Shown here piece after piece: positions 33,759 through 45,149 of a stretch of 64,000 bases of DNA. Every line of letters begins with the position of its first letter. The first letter of the stretch is position 1. The notes beneath the pieces are model-generated. The model was not told where the DNA came from, searched no databases, and saw only the letters and a list, made by a program, of their open reading frames with translations. This stretch comes from Suillus spraguei (Eukaryota > Basidiomycota > Agaricomycetes > Boletales > Suillaceae), in the NCBI GenBank assembly GCA_016800925.1, contig JABCPU010000050.1:186001-250000 (forward strand). The letters are read 5' to 3'. The position numbers were made by a program, and so were the translations under genes.

Positions 33759-36700
33759 ATGGCTGAAGGAACTTGGGAGAAGCTGTCCCAGGTTACTGTC
33801 CTGGCGCCGAATATGACTCCCTGAATGCCAGCCCCATCCGAAATGTTTGAGAGGGACCCGGGTGGACCTTCTCAAATACATCTATGAATTATAGATAACC
33901 GAAAGAAGAGTCGGCTCATTTGGCTGCATGGAACGGCGGGCGTCGGAAAGTCTGCTGTTGCATTCACTGTTGCAGAAAGAATGAAAGCTCTGACAGTGAC
34001 AGAGGAAACGAACATCGAAACAAGGCTTGCGGAGACGTTCTTTTTCTCGCGCACTCATATGAAACGCAGCACGACCGGTCATTTCTTTGCTACCCTCGCT
34101 TACCAGCTCGCGAGCAATTTTCCCAGCGTCAAGAACGACGTGTATAGAGCTATCCGCGAAAATCCTGCCGTACTAGACCCCAGCAAGTCTCTTCGTGACC
34201 AGATGAAGGCGTTATTTCGCCAACCTCTCTGGCACTTGGAATCCAGGCTGCACGAGTGTCTACCTCCAGTGTTTGTTGTCGACGCCCTCGATGAATGCAA
34301 GCCTGAACCATCGCTGATCTCATCTCCCTCCTCGGCCAAGCACTTTGTGATCCTGATCTTCCCGTGTTCCATATTCTGCTCACGAGTCGCTTAGAAGAGC
34401 ATATCCGCAAAGCCATTCAAACAGAAGAGATGCGCACACTGGTGTACGAGATACCGGTGAACACTTCTGGGAAGAGCGTTGCTGGCTCGATTTCGTTAGA
34501 CGGCGAAGATGTCGACAATGACATCTACATCTCTTGCGGCATTCCTTCACAGAATTGCAAAGTCGCCATCTTGATTTCCGCAGCCCAGTGCAGATAAACT
34601 TATGCGGCTGGCGAACCGAGCTGGCAGACGTTTCATCGTGGCGTTCACAATGATGAAGTTTGTCGATGACGGATACAATGACCCCCGAGATCGCCTTGAG
34701 CTGATGCTCGAGCTAACCATAAACTACTACCTGGAACGGAAGTGTACAAGTTGTACAACTGCATACTCGCCACCTGTTCGGATCCCAGCCGGGCATACCA
34801 GCACTTGTCCGTTGTTGCTGCCCTTGCAGACCCTCTGCCGATCTCACAGATTTCGAAACTCCTTGTCCTGGTGAAGGCAGGGATGTTGCGACCGCACTAG
34901 TACAGCTACGCTCTTTCATGGATATTCCCGCGGACAGCAGCCAGCACGTGAATATCCACCACTCATCCATTCGGGACTATGTTTCAAACTTCTCGAACTG
35001 CAGCCTCCTTGGATTACAAGTCACAGCACCGCATTCCCTCCTCGCTCATTCCTCTTTCCGCTTGATGATCCAAGACATTCCAGAACGCACTGCTCTCAGG
35101 GATGCACTCTCAGCATTGAAGGAGCACAATCAAGATATGCAATCCTATGACCCCAAGAGCTTACAACAATCATTATCCTTCGTCGTTGAGCCACCAGATC
35201 CGGTGCGTGTTCTTACGGGTCTGTTGTGGCTTTGGGGAGCTCGTGGGTCTGGTTTGCGGTCCTGGCTGGAGACCTTAGACGGGCGTACATGGCTTCAGAC
35301 CCAAGGTGGGGAAAACTATCTGGATACTCCGGAAGGAGAAAATTGGCTGCAGACCCGGGATGGGGGGCATTGGCTGCAGTCCCACGCGGGGGACATTCGG
35401 TTGCAAACAGAGAGGGGGCGAGGCTGGCTGCAGAGTGGGCCAGGGTAGTTGTGGACTCAAAGAGACGGCAGCAAGTTGCTGGCGATCCTGGCGAAAAAAT
35501 GCCATTGGAGACTTGGAACGGGCAAGACTGGCTGGAGAAGATCAGTGGGCAAGGTTGGCTGGAGACCCCGAACGGGCGAGGATGGTTGCAGACTCAGACC
35601 GGGGGAGAGTGGTTGCAGAGCCGACGCGGGGAAGAGTGGCTTCGGACCTTGACTGGACAAGTGTGGCTGCAACAGACCCAGAGTGGTCGAGAATGGCTGG
35701 AGACCCAGAGAGGACGAGAGTGGTTGCAGACAGCGGGTGGCCAAAAATGGCTGCAGACCATGCCTGGGCGAGAGTGGCTAGGGCAAAGTGGGCAAGAGCG
35801 GTTGAAGAGAAATGGACGAGAATGGCTGGACACCCAGAGTGGGCGAAAGTGGCTGGACACCAAGAACGGACAAGAGTGGCTGGACACCGAGAACGGGCGA
35901 GAGTGGCTGGACACCAAGAACGGGCGGGGGTGGCTGGACACCGAGAGCGGGCGACAATGGCTGGGCACCTGGAGGGGGAAACTATGGCTGGACACCGAGA
36001 ACGGGAACAGGTGGCTAGGCACCCGGAGGAGGGAACTATGGCTGGACACCGAGAACGGGATCAGGTGGCTAGGCACCTGGGGGGGGAAACTATGGCTGGA
36101 CACCAACAGCGGCGAGAGTGGCTGGACACCGAGAGCGGGCAAGAGTGGCTGAACATCGGGAGGGTGCAAGTATCGCTGAACTCCGAGAGCGGGCGACAAT
36201 GGCTGAACGCCAAGAACGGGCAACAACTGGACACCCAGGGCGGGCGAGGGTGGCTGGACACCTGGAGAAAGCAGCTTTTTCTGAGCACCAAGAGCGGGAA
36301 AAAGTGGCTGAACACCGAGGGCGGGGGAAAGTGGCTGAACACCGAGAGCGGACGACAATGGCTGAACGCCGAGAGCGGGTCAAAGTGGCTGAACATCGAG
36401 AGTGGGGGAAAGTGGCTGAGGGTGGCTGAGCACTAAGAGCGGGGAAAGGTGGCTGAACAGCGAGAGTGGCTGGACGTCCAGGGCGGGAAAAAGTGGCCGA
36501 ACACCAAGAGCGGGCGAGAGTGGCTGAACGCCGAGAGTGGGCGACAATGGCTGAACACCCAGAGCGGGCGACAATGGTTGGACACCCAGAGCGGGCGACG
36601 ATGGCTGGACACCCAGAGCGGGCGACGATGGCTGGACACCCAGGGCGGGCGATGATGGCTGGACACCCAGAGCGGACGAACGTGGCTGAGCACCGAAAGC

Positions 36701-37695
36701 AGCCAACAACTACTGAACAGTGAGAGTGGGCAAAAGTGGTTGAATGCTGAGAGCGGGAGACATTGGCTAGATTTGGAGAGCGGACGACAATGGCTGCAGA
36801 GCCAGAGGGGGCAAAAATGGTTGCAGACTCAGGTCCGACGGATGGTCAGGGGGAAACAAGCATCCGTTGGGATCAACAGTGTACGCGATTCGTTGGAAAC
36901 TCAGAGCGAGAGCTGGAGACGCAAGGTAGGAAGGAGTGGGTGGAGACACATGACGGGAAGGAATGGCTGCGAACACAGGGTGGGACAGAGTGGCAGCGCG
37001 AAACGCAGACTCCGATCGGGAATGCATGGCTACACACCTTTTACGGGAGAGAGTGGGCTACAGACCCAGAGCGGACGAGGGTGGCTTAAGACATCCCATG
37101 GACAAGCATGGCAGTTGACCCCTGCAGCGTCTGTCTGGGTGATCATGGAAGACTTCTCGAACACATTGGAAACAGTCAGCATGTGCGCAAATCTTTCAGG
37201 ACTGCATTTACCGCCAGCTTTTTAAGCAATCGAAGAGTTTAAGAGCTTACCGGATTTCTTGATGTTTCCGGCGTTCCTGGCGTTAAGGCCCCAGGATCAT
37301 TCTACCTCTACATCCATACAAGATTGTCCAGACATCGAGGTCATCCATGCTATGACCGCGTTCACGATTTTCGCAACCGAAGCACGTGATCGAAGTCAAT
37401 CGACTTCCGACGCTCTTAAGTATGCATGCCAAAATTGGGCCGTCCATCTCTCGCGAGCTCCTACTCCATGGAATGACATGCTTGAGCATATATTCAAGTC
37501 ATTCTGGAATCGGTATCTCCTCGCTTGGCTCGAACGGCAGTGGTGTTTGAAGGGTCTACAGTCTTGCCTCATCGTTTTATCCGAAGGGCAGAAAATTGGA
37601 AAGGTATGCTGACTTTCAATGATTATTACGTTGAAACGCCTGACCTGTGCACACAGGAACATCATCTCATTGAAGACCCAAGGTCACGCGTCTGA
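33759..37695 (+). pseudogene. Broken NACHT STAND NTPase with WLxT nonapeptide-repeat array
   Basis: Order: a short N-terminal piece (ATG at 33759; GAEYDSLNA; GTRVDLLKYIYEL), a NACHT NTPase (RLIWLHGTAGVGKSAVAF, Walker A; ETFFFSRTHMKRSTTGHFFA; VFVVDALDEC, Walker B; PVFHILLTSRLEEHI, sensor 1), a helical part (RAGRRFIVAFTMMKFVDDGY; NIHHSSIRDYVSN), the nonapeptide array, and a C-terminal region (FLMFPAFLALRPQD; WLERQWCLKGLQSCLIVLSE) with a last exon ending at 37695. NACHT proteins are ATP-driven signalling switches, and a repeat array after the NTPase is the usual sensor position. Lesions: frame changes near 33850 and 33895, near 34313 right after Walker B, near 35450, 36110 and 36430, and TGA codons inside the array. 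Too many breaks for sequencing error, so I call it a pseudogene of fairly recent origin. I recall similar intact proteins from Boletales; unchecked. Confidence 0.85.
35240..37100 (+). repeat. 27-bp tandem array encoding about 65-70 WLxT nonapeptides
   Basis: Units such as EWLDTKNGR, RWLDTQSGR, EWLQTQRGR, QWLNAESGR follow head to tail with a nine-residue (27-bp) period. W, L and G are nearly fixed; T mostly so. DNA units look like GAGTGGCTGGACACC followed by 12 variable bases. Variants come in blocks: LQT near both ends, LDT in the middle (35.8-36.1 and 36.55-36.7 kb), LNT/LNA between, so local amplification has occurred. The frame that reads WLxT changes at least three times along the array. 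The unit count is estimated from length divided by 27. Confidence 0.93.
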
Positions 37696-37964
37696 CAATC
37701 TCAATTTTATGTACCGGATATGTCTTGTTATCGCGCATCGATAATTTCTTTACATCGTTCTTGTATTTACTATTCACATGATTCGGAATGTAACATCCCC
37801 GGGCCCATAGTGCTTTAAAGGCTACAACTAGTTCTTTTTTTCACTTATGTTCATTTGTGCTCACTGCTCGATGGGTGGATTTTACCCGACATGCAGATGC
37901 CATCTTATGGATTTTTGGTCCGCCTCCACCTTGATGATAGCGCTAACATAGACCTTACAGGTAC

Positions 37965-39440
37965 ATGGACCCATTAGTAGACTTGTGTAATCGACTTTTG
38001 AACTTGATTCAAGTTTCTCGGCCTAGGACGAGGGGAGTTGTCTCCACAAGCCCTAATCATGTCCGATTAGATGTCTCCCGTACCATTGATGCTGATGGAA
38101 AAATGAAATTTCGTGTAGGCTCTCATACATTCATCGAGGAGCCGCTCGGGTTGCCAGCTCAGGATGGTTTTGGTTGGCCACAACTCGAGTTCAACGAAGC
38201 AATTGGCCCCAACAGCCGCTACATCATTTGCAGAAAACTCGGGTGGGGCACAACTTCAAGCACTTGGCTTGCCCGTGATACAGTGTATGCAATGTTGGTT
38301 TTCTTGACCACTCTGAATATGAAACAACTCATGTCACTATCAAGATTCTCATTGGCAAAGTAAATGATCTGTTTCGACAAGGCCGCTATCCAGACATCAG
38401 GAAATTCACACATTCCTTGACGTGCCCTTATGCGGACTTATTTACACTTAACTGCCTTGGTGAAATTGAATCTACTTGTCCAAAATTTCAATGTGAATGA
38501 ATTCAGAAAAAAAAAGTTGAGATATATTAATATACATGTTTTATTGTATTTCGCACTCAAAAAATATAAGATATGCCAGGTGAATGATGTGAGAGAGAGC
38601 AAACAAGTTTTGAGATAAGTGAGTTAAGCTGATTAAGCATGTTAAGGAATGTGTGAATTTCCTGATGGAGCAAGTAATCCTCAATCATGTTTCATCCCCA
38701 CCCAACCCACACTGTCTTCAACTCTTCTCTGATTTCATAATCCCTGGAAAAGGCAGTGCAGGGCAACACCTCTGCTTTGTTTCGTGGGTCCTAGGTGGAA
38801 CTGCAGGCAGTCTGGATCAAACTTGTGGCGAGATCAAGATCTTCCCCCTCCCCCTTGCTAAATGCACCCTTCTGCACATGCTATGTGGAATTGCCCATGT
38901 ACACAGCCGTGGTATAATCCATACTGATATAAAGTTTGACAATGTCTTCTTTGACACCGGCATGTCTACCACTGACTTTGATCAGTTACTCGAGTCAGAC
39001 CAATCCCGCTGACACCCTCCAGAAGAATCTCTTGATGGGGTAATGCAGGCCACGGTTTCACAGCCACTCCCATTACCTACTCTAGAGGAGGCCATGAAAA
39101 GAACATTTGTAGTTGGAGACTTTGGCAGCGGCAAGTCCATCAATGCACTGATGTTTCATTTATCTGAGCTGTTCCCGCAGCCCAGCCTATTTCTGCCAAC
39201 ATCACTGATGAGATCACAGTGCCTGATCTTTGTGTGCCTGAAATCATCATAGGATCACCATGCAATGAAAAGGTGGACATATGGGCATTTGGATGCTTGG
39301 TAACTTCCTCTTCTCTGACCTGTTGCTACGTCCTACTGAACAAACCCTCCTCAGATCTTCAAAGCCATCACCCATCGCCATTTTTTCAAATTAGAACCAC
39401 TGCCCAGACCATTCAGTCAAGACCCTACATAGAACCTGTA
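37965..39440 (+). pseudogene. Degenerate protein-kinase-like gene, cut by an LTR
   Basis: Recognisable pieces in order: ATP-binding start SRYIICRKLGWGTTSSTWLA (glycine-rich loop GWGTTSS); HVTIKIL (likely the VAIK lysine strand); ISRGIIHTDIK-type catalytic loop, here SRGIIHTDIKFDNVFF with HTD in place of HRD; GDFGSG in the DFG position; and VPEIIIGSPCNEKVDIWAFG (APE and DxWxxG). Spacing resembles fungal SRPK-like kinases that often neighbour accessory genes. Frames change repeatedly, a stop follows SDQSR at 39010, and an A/T-rich non-coding stretch sits at 38410-38650. The 3' end is lost at the LTR inserted at 39447. Not functional as read. Confidence 0.75.
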
Positions 39441-39446
39441 CCCCGG

Positions 39447-41173
39447 TGTAACGAACATATTGGCGCTGGGCTTAAAACCCCATCTTTTGACACTCGTCTC
39501 ACATCTATAGGAGTTACCACTCGTCCATGGCCGTCTTACCCCTTTAGCATTACCGGTGGCATCCCACGTTTACTGCACACCATACCAACTGCTGCACCAC
39601 ATTCCATGTACCGATGTCCTTCCATGTCCTTGCCGCATCCACATAGCTCCATTTGGTGTGTCGTTTGTTTTATGTTCGTTATCACTGATTCCATGGCAAG
39701 CCTTATTACATGTTGCCTCGTGCCGCAGCACCTCGCGCTATGTTTACTTATGGCAGTTACTATACTCCAGTGCTACTGATCTCGCCTAGAGTATTCTGAG
39801 TACATATGATTTAGGATATAAGCACCGCGTACCCCACACGATACAAGTACCTGATTTTACACCATTGCACGTACTATAGGTCAGGATTATTGTCTAGCTC
39901 TGGATCTACCCAGTAGTGGACTTAGTCTTTAAAGTTTCCTTATCGCTCGTTAATCTATCACGCTCGTTCTCCATTACTGCTGGACTTTTAACTGTTATTT
40001 TAACTGAACTTCTCATGCACCGTGTCATATACCATACTTCTAATCCCAGATCCGACCATATCCGATTAGATCCGATCGATTCCATTTCCATCTGGTCCAC
40101 AGATCCTGTCCAGATCACCCATCCAAATGTGCCCACTTCTTGCACCTTAACTCCCTTGTGTATATCTGCGTCTATCTCCTTTCGTCATTCCTCCTGTTTC
40201 CGGTATTCCAGCTGTGTATATTTCTGTCCTGTGTCACTGATCCGTTACCTGTGTTCATTTCCGATTCATGCTTACTGACCCGCTGTGCATTAACTAATAG
40301 ACTTCCGTTACACTTTGTACATAGCCCTCGGTCCCGGACTTGTTGATTATTCATATTAGATACTTACAGTATATAAACCACTTGTAGATCTCCGTAGAAC
40401 CTTAGTTCGAATATCATCTTAGATTCTGCTCATTCTGCTTCCTCCGGACTTGAGTCACTTCCTGCTCTAAGTCATCTTCTGAGACTTGGGGATTGATTCC
40501 AATAGTCTATATCTCCAACTCTATCTTCAGATAGTCTATCTCTGTTAGCTTCTAGTTAGGAACTCGTTCCGAAGCTAGTCTTAATCCTCTTTCCATCCCT
40601 ACGCTCCGGATAACCTTTGGACGTATCATATCTGATACCTTCGGACATCCGGATCCGTCACGCAACTCCTTCTGGATCTTTGGACGTATACCTTCTCCCT
40701 GAAATTAGGGGCATTACTTGGGAAAGGGGCACAGTGCACGAACTGAGGCCAAAGCCCTTCGGATCTCTCTCCCTTTGAGTATGGTCTTAACACACCGCTA
40801 CTTTACCACTGAAAGTACTGTGGCTTTCCTTACTGTTTCTTTGCACCGCTTGCAACCTTACCGCTACCGCTGATTTCATCGCTTGACACTGCTCACTCGA
40901 TGCAACTGTTACTGACTATATCTCGACCACGGTAGCACTGCTATACATGACACTAGTTCCGGTGGCATCATTGCTGACCACAGCAACTTACTGCAGACCA
41001 CGGCGCTTCTTTCGCACATAAGTTAGACTCGAACTTGACCATACTAATAGGCATCCCCCTTTAGGGTCGAACGTTCTTGCTTTGCAAGTGAAGCAGACTA
41101 GACGGAGCACAAGACTCTCATACTAACTTAGGAGGTAGTTTATCTACAGCCCAGGTTAGATTGTATCTTTACA
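39447..41173 (+). mobile_element. Solo LTR, family A, with nested insertion
   Basis: Begins TGTAACGAACATATTGG and ends ATCTTTACA, flanked on both sides by CCGG (39443-39446 and 41174-41177), a 4-bp target duplication. The same sequence occurs inverted at 46782-47744. The excess length over that copy is explained by the nested element at 40023-40792. No gag or pol frames, so a solo LTR. It interrupts the kinase-like pseudogene. Confidence 0.85.
40023..40792 (+). mobile_element. Solo LTR, family C, nested in a family A LTR
   Basis: 770 bp starting TGTCATATACC and ending GGTCTTAACA, flanked by CACCG on both sides (40018-40022, 40793-40797). Removing it and one CACCG restores continuity with the family A copy at 46.8-47.7 kb (CTCATGCACCGCTACTTTACC). 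Its 3' part from about 40600 matches, inverted, the stretch at 56912-57110. Insertion is therefore younger than that of the host LTR. Confidence 0.88.
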
Positions 41174-41184
41174 CCGGATGTGCC

Positions 41185-42150
41185 AAATGGCCGTACAATG
41201 TGTGTGGCTGGAGGCTGGCCAACTGTACTAAATTCATGTAGGTGCTGTACTGGCCAGCCTGTAGGGCCATTCTGGCTGAAGCACATTGTATGTACAGTAA
41301 TGATCAATAAGCTATGAGATGGGGGTGGCAGGGTGACCGGCCAGCCACATAGAACCAGTACTGGCCAGTACCTAAGTAATATAGGAGATGTCCATAGATT
41401 GTGACCAGCCAGGCCTGTAGAGCATGTACTGGCCAGGATCCAAATACAGGTCCCAGGCCCATAGTCTTTGGCCAGCCACATAGAACTAGTACTGGCCAGT
41501 ACCTGAGGCATAGATTGTGACCAGCCAGGCCTGTAGATGATGTACTGGCCAGGATCCAAGTAACAGATCCAGGCCCATGATCTCATATATATTGATCTGC
41601 CAGACACGTAGGACCGGTACTGGCCAGTATGTGAGTAATATGGGACATGCCCATAGAATGTGACTGGCCAGTCTTGTTTGACCAGTACTGGCCAGTATGC
41701 AAGTGATATGGGACATGCCCATATAATGAGATCAGCCAGCCCCATAGGACCAGTACTGGCCAGTAGGTGAATAATATGGCACACACCTGTAGATTGTGAT
41801 CGGCCAGCCCTGTAGGACTAGTTAAGGCCAGTAATGTAAGTAATACAATGTGACTGACCAGACCTGTAGGACCGGTACTGGCCAGTAGGTAAGTCATATG
41901 GGACTTGCCCGTAGAATGTGACCGGCCAGGCCTGTATGACTGGTACTGGCCAGTATATAAGTACTATGGTACATGCCCATAGAATGTGACTGGCCAGTAT
42001 GTGTACAATATAGGACATGCCTATAGAATCAGATCTGCCAGACCCATAGGACCAGTACTGGCCAGTATATAAGCAATATGTGACATGCCAGTAGATTCTG
42101 ATTGGCCAGGCCCGTACAACCTGTACTGGCCAGCATACTCACAGGCCCAT
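41185..42150. repeat. Minisatellite around the palindrome TACTGGCCAGTA
   Basis: About 14 degenerate units of 55-80 bp, each with a TACTGGCCAG(T/G)A core, an AGTAATATGGGACATGCCCAT-like block and a second GACTGGCCAG or GATCAGCCAG. The core is a perfect 12-bp palindrome. The array starts 12 bp after the family A LTR and runs to the 3' side of the hypothetical gene at 42255. Open frames on the minus strand here only reflect the periodicity. Confidence 0.9.
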
Positions 42151-42254
42151 AGATAGACAGGTGAGCAATGATATTGAGCAGATTGTTACAAGCAAGGTGA
42201 TGTATTGGTAACCGGTACATGAGTAAGGCAAAGATTAAGTAAGACAAAGATACA

Positions 42255-44090
42255 TTAAAGCTTCATGGCTTTCTTAGAGGGGAGTCTAGCTCTAGAAGAT
42301 CGATGGACATCACTACTGACCTTCTTGGATGGTTTACGAGATCCACTGGACTTGGTTCTTTTCTTCCCTTTCATCACCTCCTCCTCCTTGTCCTTGTCTT
42401 TCTCTTTCTCTACCTCTGCTACTCGCTTCTCATTCTCCTCCCTCTCTTTTTCCAGATGACTGTTTTCCTCCTGTGCCTCATTCAAATGAAGCTCCTTTGC
42501 CTCCACCTGCTGCTTCAATTCCTCGTGCCTGTGATTCAGCTCTTCCTTTTCTTCAACTTGTCTGCCAGCTTCTGCCTCAGCATCTCCTCGTTCCCTCCCT
42601 CTTTTCTGTCTGCAGTGGTGTCCATATGATCAACAGCTTCACTACCTTCTCCAACCACAATGTTGTCAATGATAGCACTTTTCTGTCCAACACGCTTTGC
42701 CTTCAGCAGATGCTTAACCCCACTTCTGACCTTGTTAACTGCATCTACAACCAGGTCGAGGATCTTGATGTCCAACAAAGATGAGCCAATGTAAGGCAGG
42801 GTTTCAAGGGCAACATCATCTTTCTCATACTCGATGGCTCATTTACACTCCCTGAGCAGCAACCCAAGACCTAGGGTGACTCGCATCCCTGACAAAAAGC
42901 CACTGACTTTGGCAGACTCAGCTATCTGCAAGAACTTGGGCACCTTGCCTTCAACAGCATGCAAGTCACTTTTTGGTAAAGTCATTGAGGTATTTTTTGA
43001 GGTGCCTCTTTCAATACCTGCCAAAGTAGTTGATAGGAGAACTTGAATAGTCAATTAAATACTCACATTGCTTGTGATTCTGGAGGAGCGCCTTCCCTAT
43101 TCCACTTTTCCCATGCATCCTCAACCTCCTTTTGTTGTGCAGGGGTCATGCTTTTGCACCAATCTCTAGCATGGCAAGTTCTTGTTACAGTCGTATGTGC
43201 CCCTATTCATTTTCTCTTTGTCTCCTTTACTTGTATATTACATAATGTGACTCTGACTCACATGCTCAACACATCTGTACTATAGTTGCCTTCCTTCTTT
43301 GGATACGCACTTACATTCTCATGTCTTTCTTGGTCTGTGCGCACATATTGGCTTATTTAAGCACATTGTATTACGCTTGTATACTTTACTTTAATCTTAC
43401 TGGGTTTTACCTGGAACATCCTTCGCTTAGGTCTCCAACCTAAGTCGTCTTGAATCGTCTCTAAGTCTAAGCACTCCTTAGCCTTAGTCTCTATTCTCGT
43501 AGAACCTCTTAGACTTGTCTTTGAGGCTGAACCCTTGATAGTACTCGGAACACGTTCCTTGTATTTTCACCTTGTCCTCTTCTGGGCATTGTAGAAATTC
43601 CCAGCAGACCGTCTGTGTCTCTTCACTGTCGCTGGTGACGCCACCCCAGTTCATAACAGTTCTATACTTGATTTCATTATTTACCCCTAGCTTCTCTTGC
43701 TCATCCTTATTGTACTGGTCCATCTCCTGCTTAAAAAGCTTCTGCACAACATCCCAGTCACTAATTTCCTTCTTGTAGAAGGCTGCATCCTTAGGACGGG
43801 CTGCTGCCTCCCTCTCCTCAGGGGACAGATTATCTGGCTCATCTCTCAAAAATTCTTCTTCTGCCCATATGTCATCTTTGTTGGTTAAGAATTGGTGGTA
43901 GTAACCCCTGATGACCTTTGAAATACTGTAAATCTAGTTAAATATATGAAAAATAAATCACACCTTTTCAATGCCTTTGGCAGCTCAACCGGTTCATCCT
44001 TTGAGTTGTTTTGGGCACTGATATTATCCTGCACTGTTCTCACAATAGTTTGACATGTTTTTCTGCGATGCAGCCACAAAATCCACTCTG
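42255..44090 (-). pseudogene. Hypothetical coiled-coil gene split by a solo LTR
   Basis: No known function. The minus strand reads exons including PVELPKALK, then DEPDNLSPEEREAAARPKDA and QKLFKQEMDQYNKDEQEKLG, is interrupted by the LTR at 43183-43658, and resumes with CHARDWCKSMTPAQQKEVED. After further exons (KVPKFLQIAESAKVSGFLSG, GSSLLDIKILDLVVDAVNKV) it ends in a charged coiled coil (NEAQEENSHLEKEREENEKR) and a lysine-rich tail at 42255. Deleting the LTR and one GTTCT target copy joins the two halves in frame, so the gene was intact before insertion. The N-terminus is unclear and may be missing. Such genes occur as dispersed families in mushrooms; I cannot name this one. Confidence 0.6.
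43183..43658 (-). mobile_element. Solo LTR, family B, copy 1 (inverted)
   Basis: 476 bp, TGTTACAGTCG to TTCATAACA, with GTTCT immediately on both sides (43178-43182, 43659-43663), a perfect 5-bp target duplication. Its reverse complement matches the LTR at 49022-49496 end to end. No internal retrotransposon sequence remains. Confidence 0.92.
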
Positions 44091-45149
44091 GATTAGAGTG
44101 ATTTTAAACTCAAAAATGACCATGAGGACACCAAATCAAACCAATTCATTGCAAAACATATATGTATGAAACTCAGTAGTTGTGACACAGATCAAATATG
44201 AATCCTCTTAGTCAACACTTCTCCATCCCTACTTCTAGGACGCTTGCCTTTGGTGTCAGAAGGTCCACATGAAGCAGGCAAAGACATAAGAGAAGGCGGA
44301 AAAGTAGTAGAGGGGGACTGGAACCAATTAGATGACTTTGTCATAGCAGCATTGACAACAAAACCAGGCGGTTTGTCAATGTGGAACTTGTAGGAAGGTT
44401 TGTTCTGCGCCTTACCACCTTCAGGATAAGTGCAGGCATAAAGGTACCTAGAAACAGGAACCTGATCTTGACCATCAGGTTCCAAGACTCATCCCCTGCC
44501 CACACTGCGACCTTCCTCGACCAACTGATAGTCAAACCGCAAAGAGGGCACTATCCAGAGACCAAAATACCCCATGGCTGAGTTTGGGTATGTGCACGCA
44601 CGAACTGGGTGACGAGGAGGTTGTGCACACCATGAGTATCTTCCCTGATCATCAAAATCACCTTGGTGTGTTGCCCAAGGCAACTGGAGAGGGCGAGAAG
44701 ACCAGGGAACACCTTACTGATATCCAGTTGCTCCACAATCACCTGCTCCACTAACACCAGCAAGAAATTCGTGGCGACAAGAGGTTGGAATTGAGTAGTG
44801 GAAAAGATGATGGCCGACACGATGTTGTACTGGATAATGGTTTGTTGGAGCTCGCCGAAGGAGTCATCATGAGCAACAACGGAGCCACACACTAGAAAGA
44901 CCATCATGGTGCCCTGGAGGATGCCAGAATAAGGACCTAGAACTGTAGATAGCACCTAGATAGTACATTAGCAAATAAATAAAAATAGATAAACACACAT
45001 TACCTGTGAAACACTCATGGTGACAAAACTGCCTTTTTCTTTCCCCATGAAAAGCCAACCACTGTCTTCCTCAGAATAATCTGAGAAAAACGCGAAGATG
45101 CTGACACACACCAAACTGGTCTGGTGCATGGCTGACTAAGCACTACTGC

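Noticed and set aside
35594..36358. 254-codon minus-strand frame rich in SHSRPFSVS motifs
   Set aside because: Complement of the 27-bp repeat array; openness follows from periodicity.
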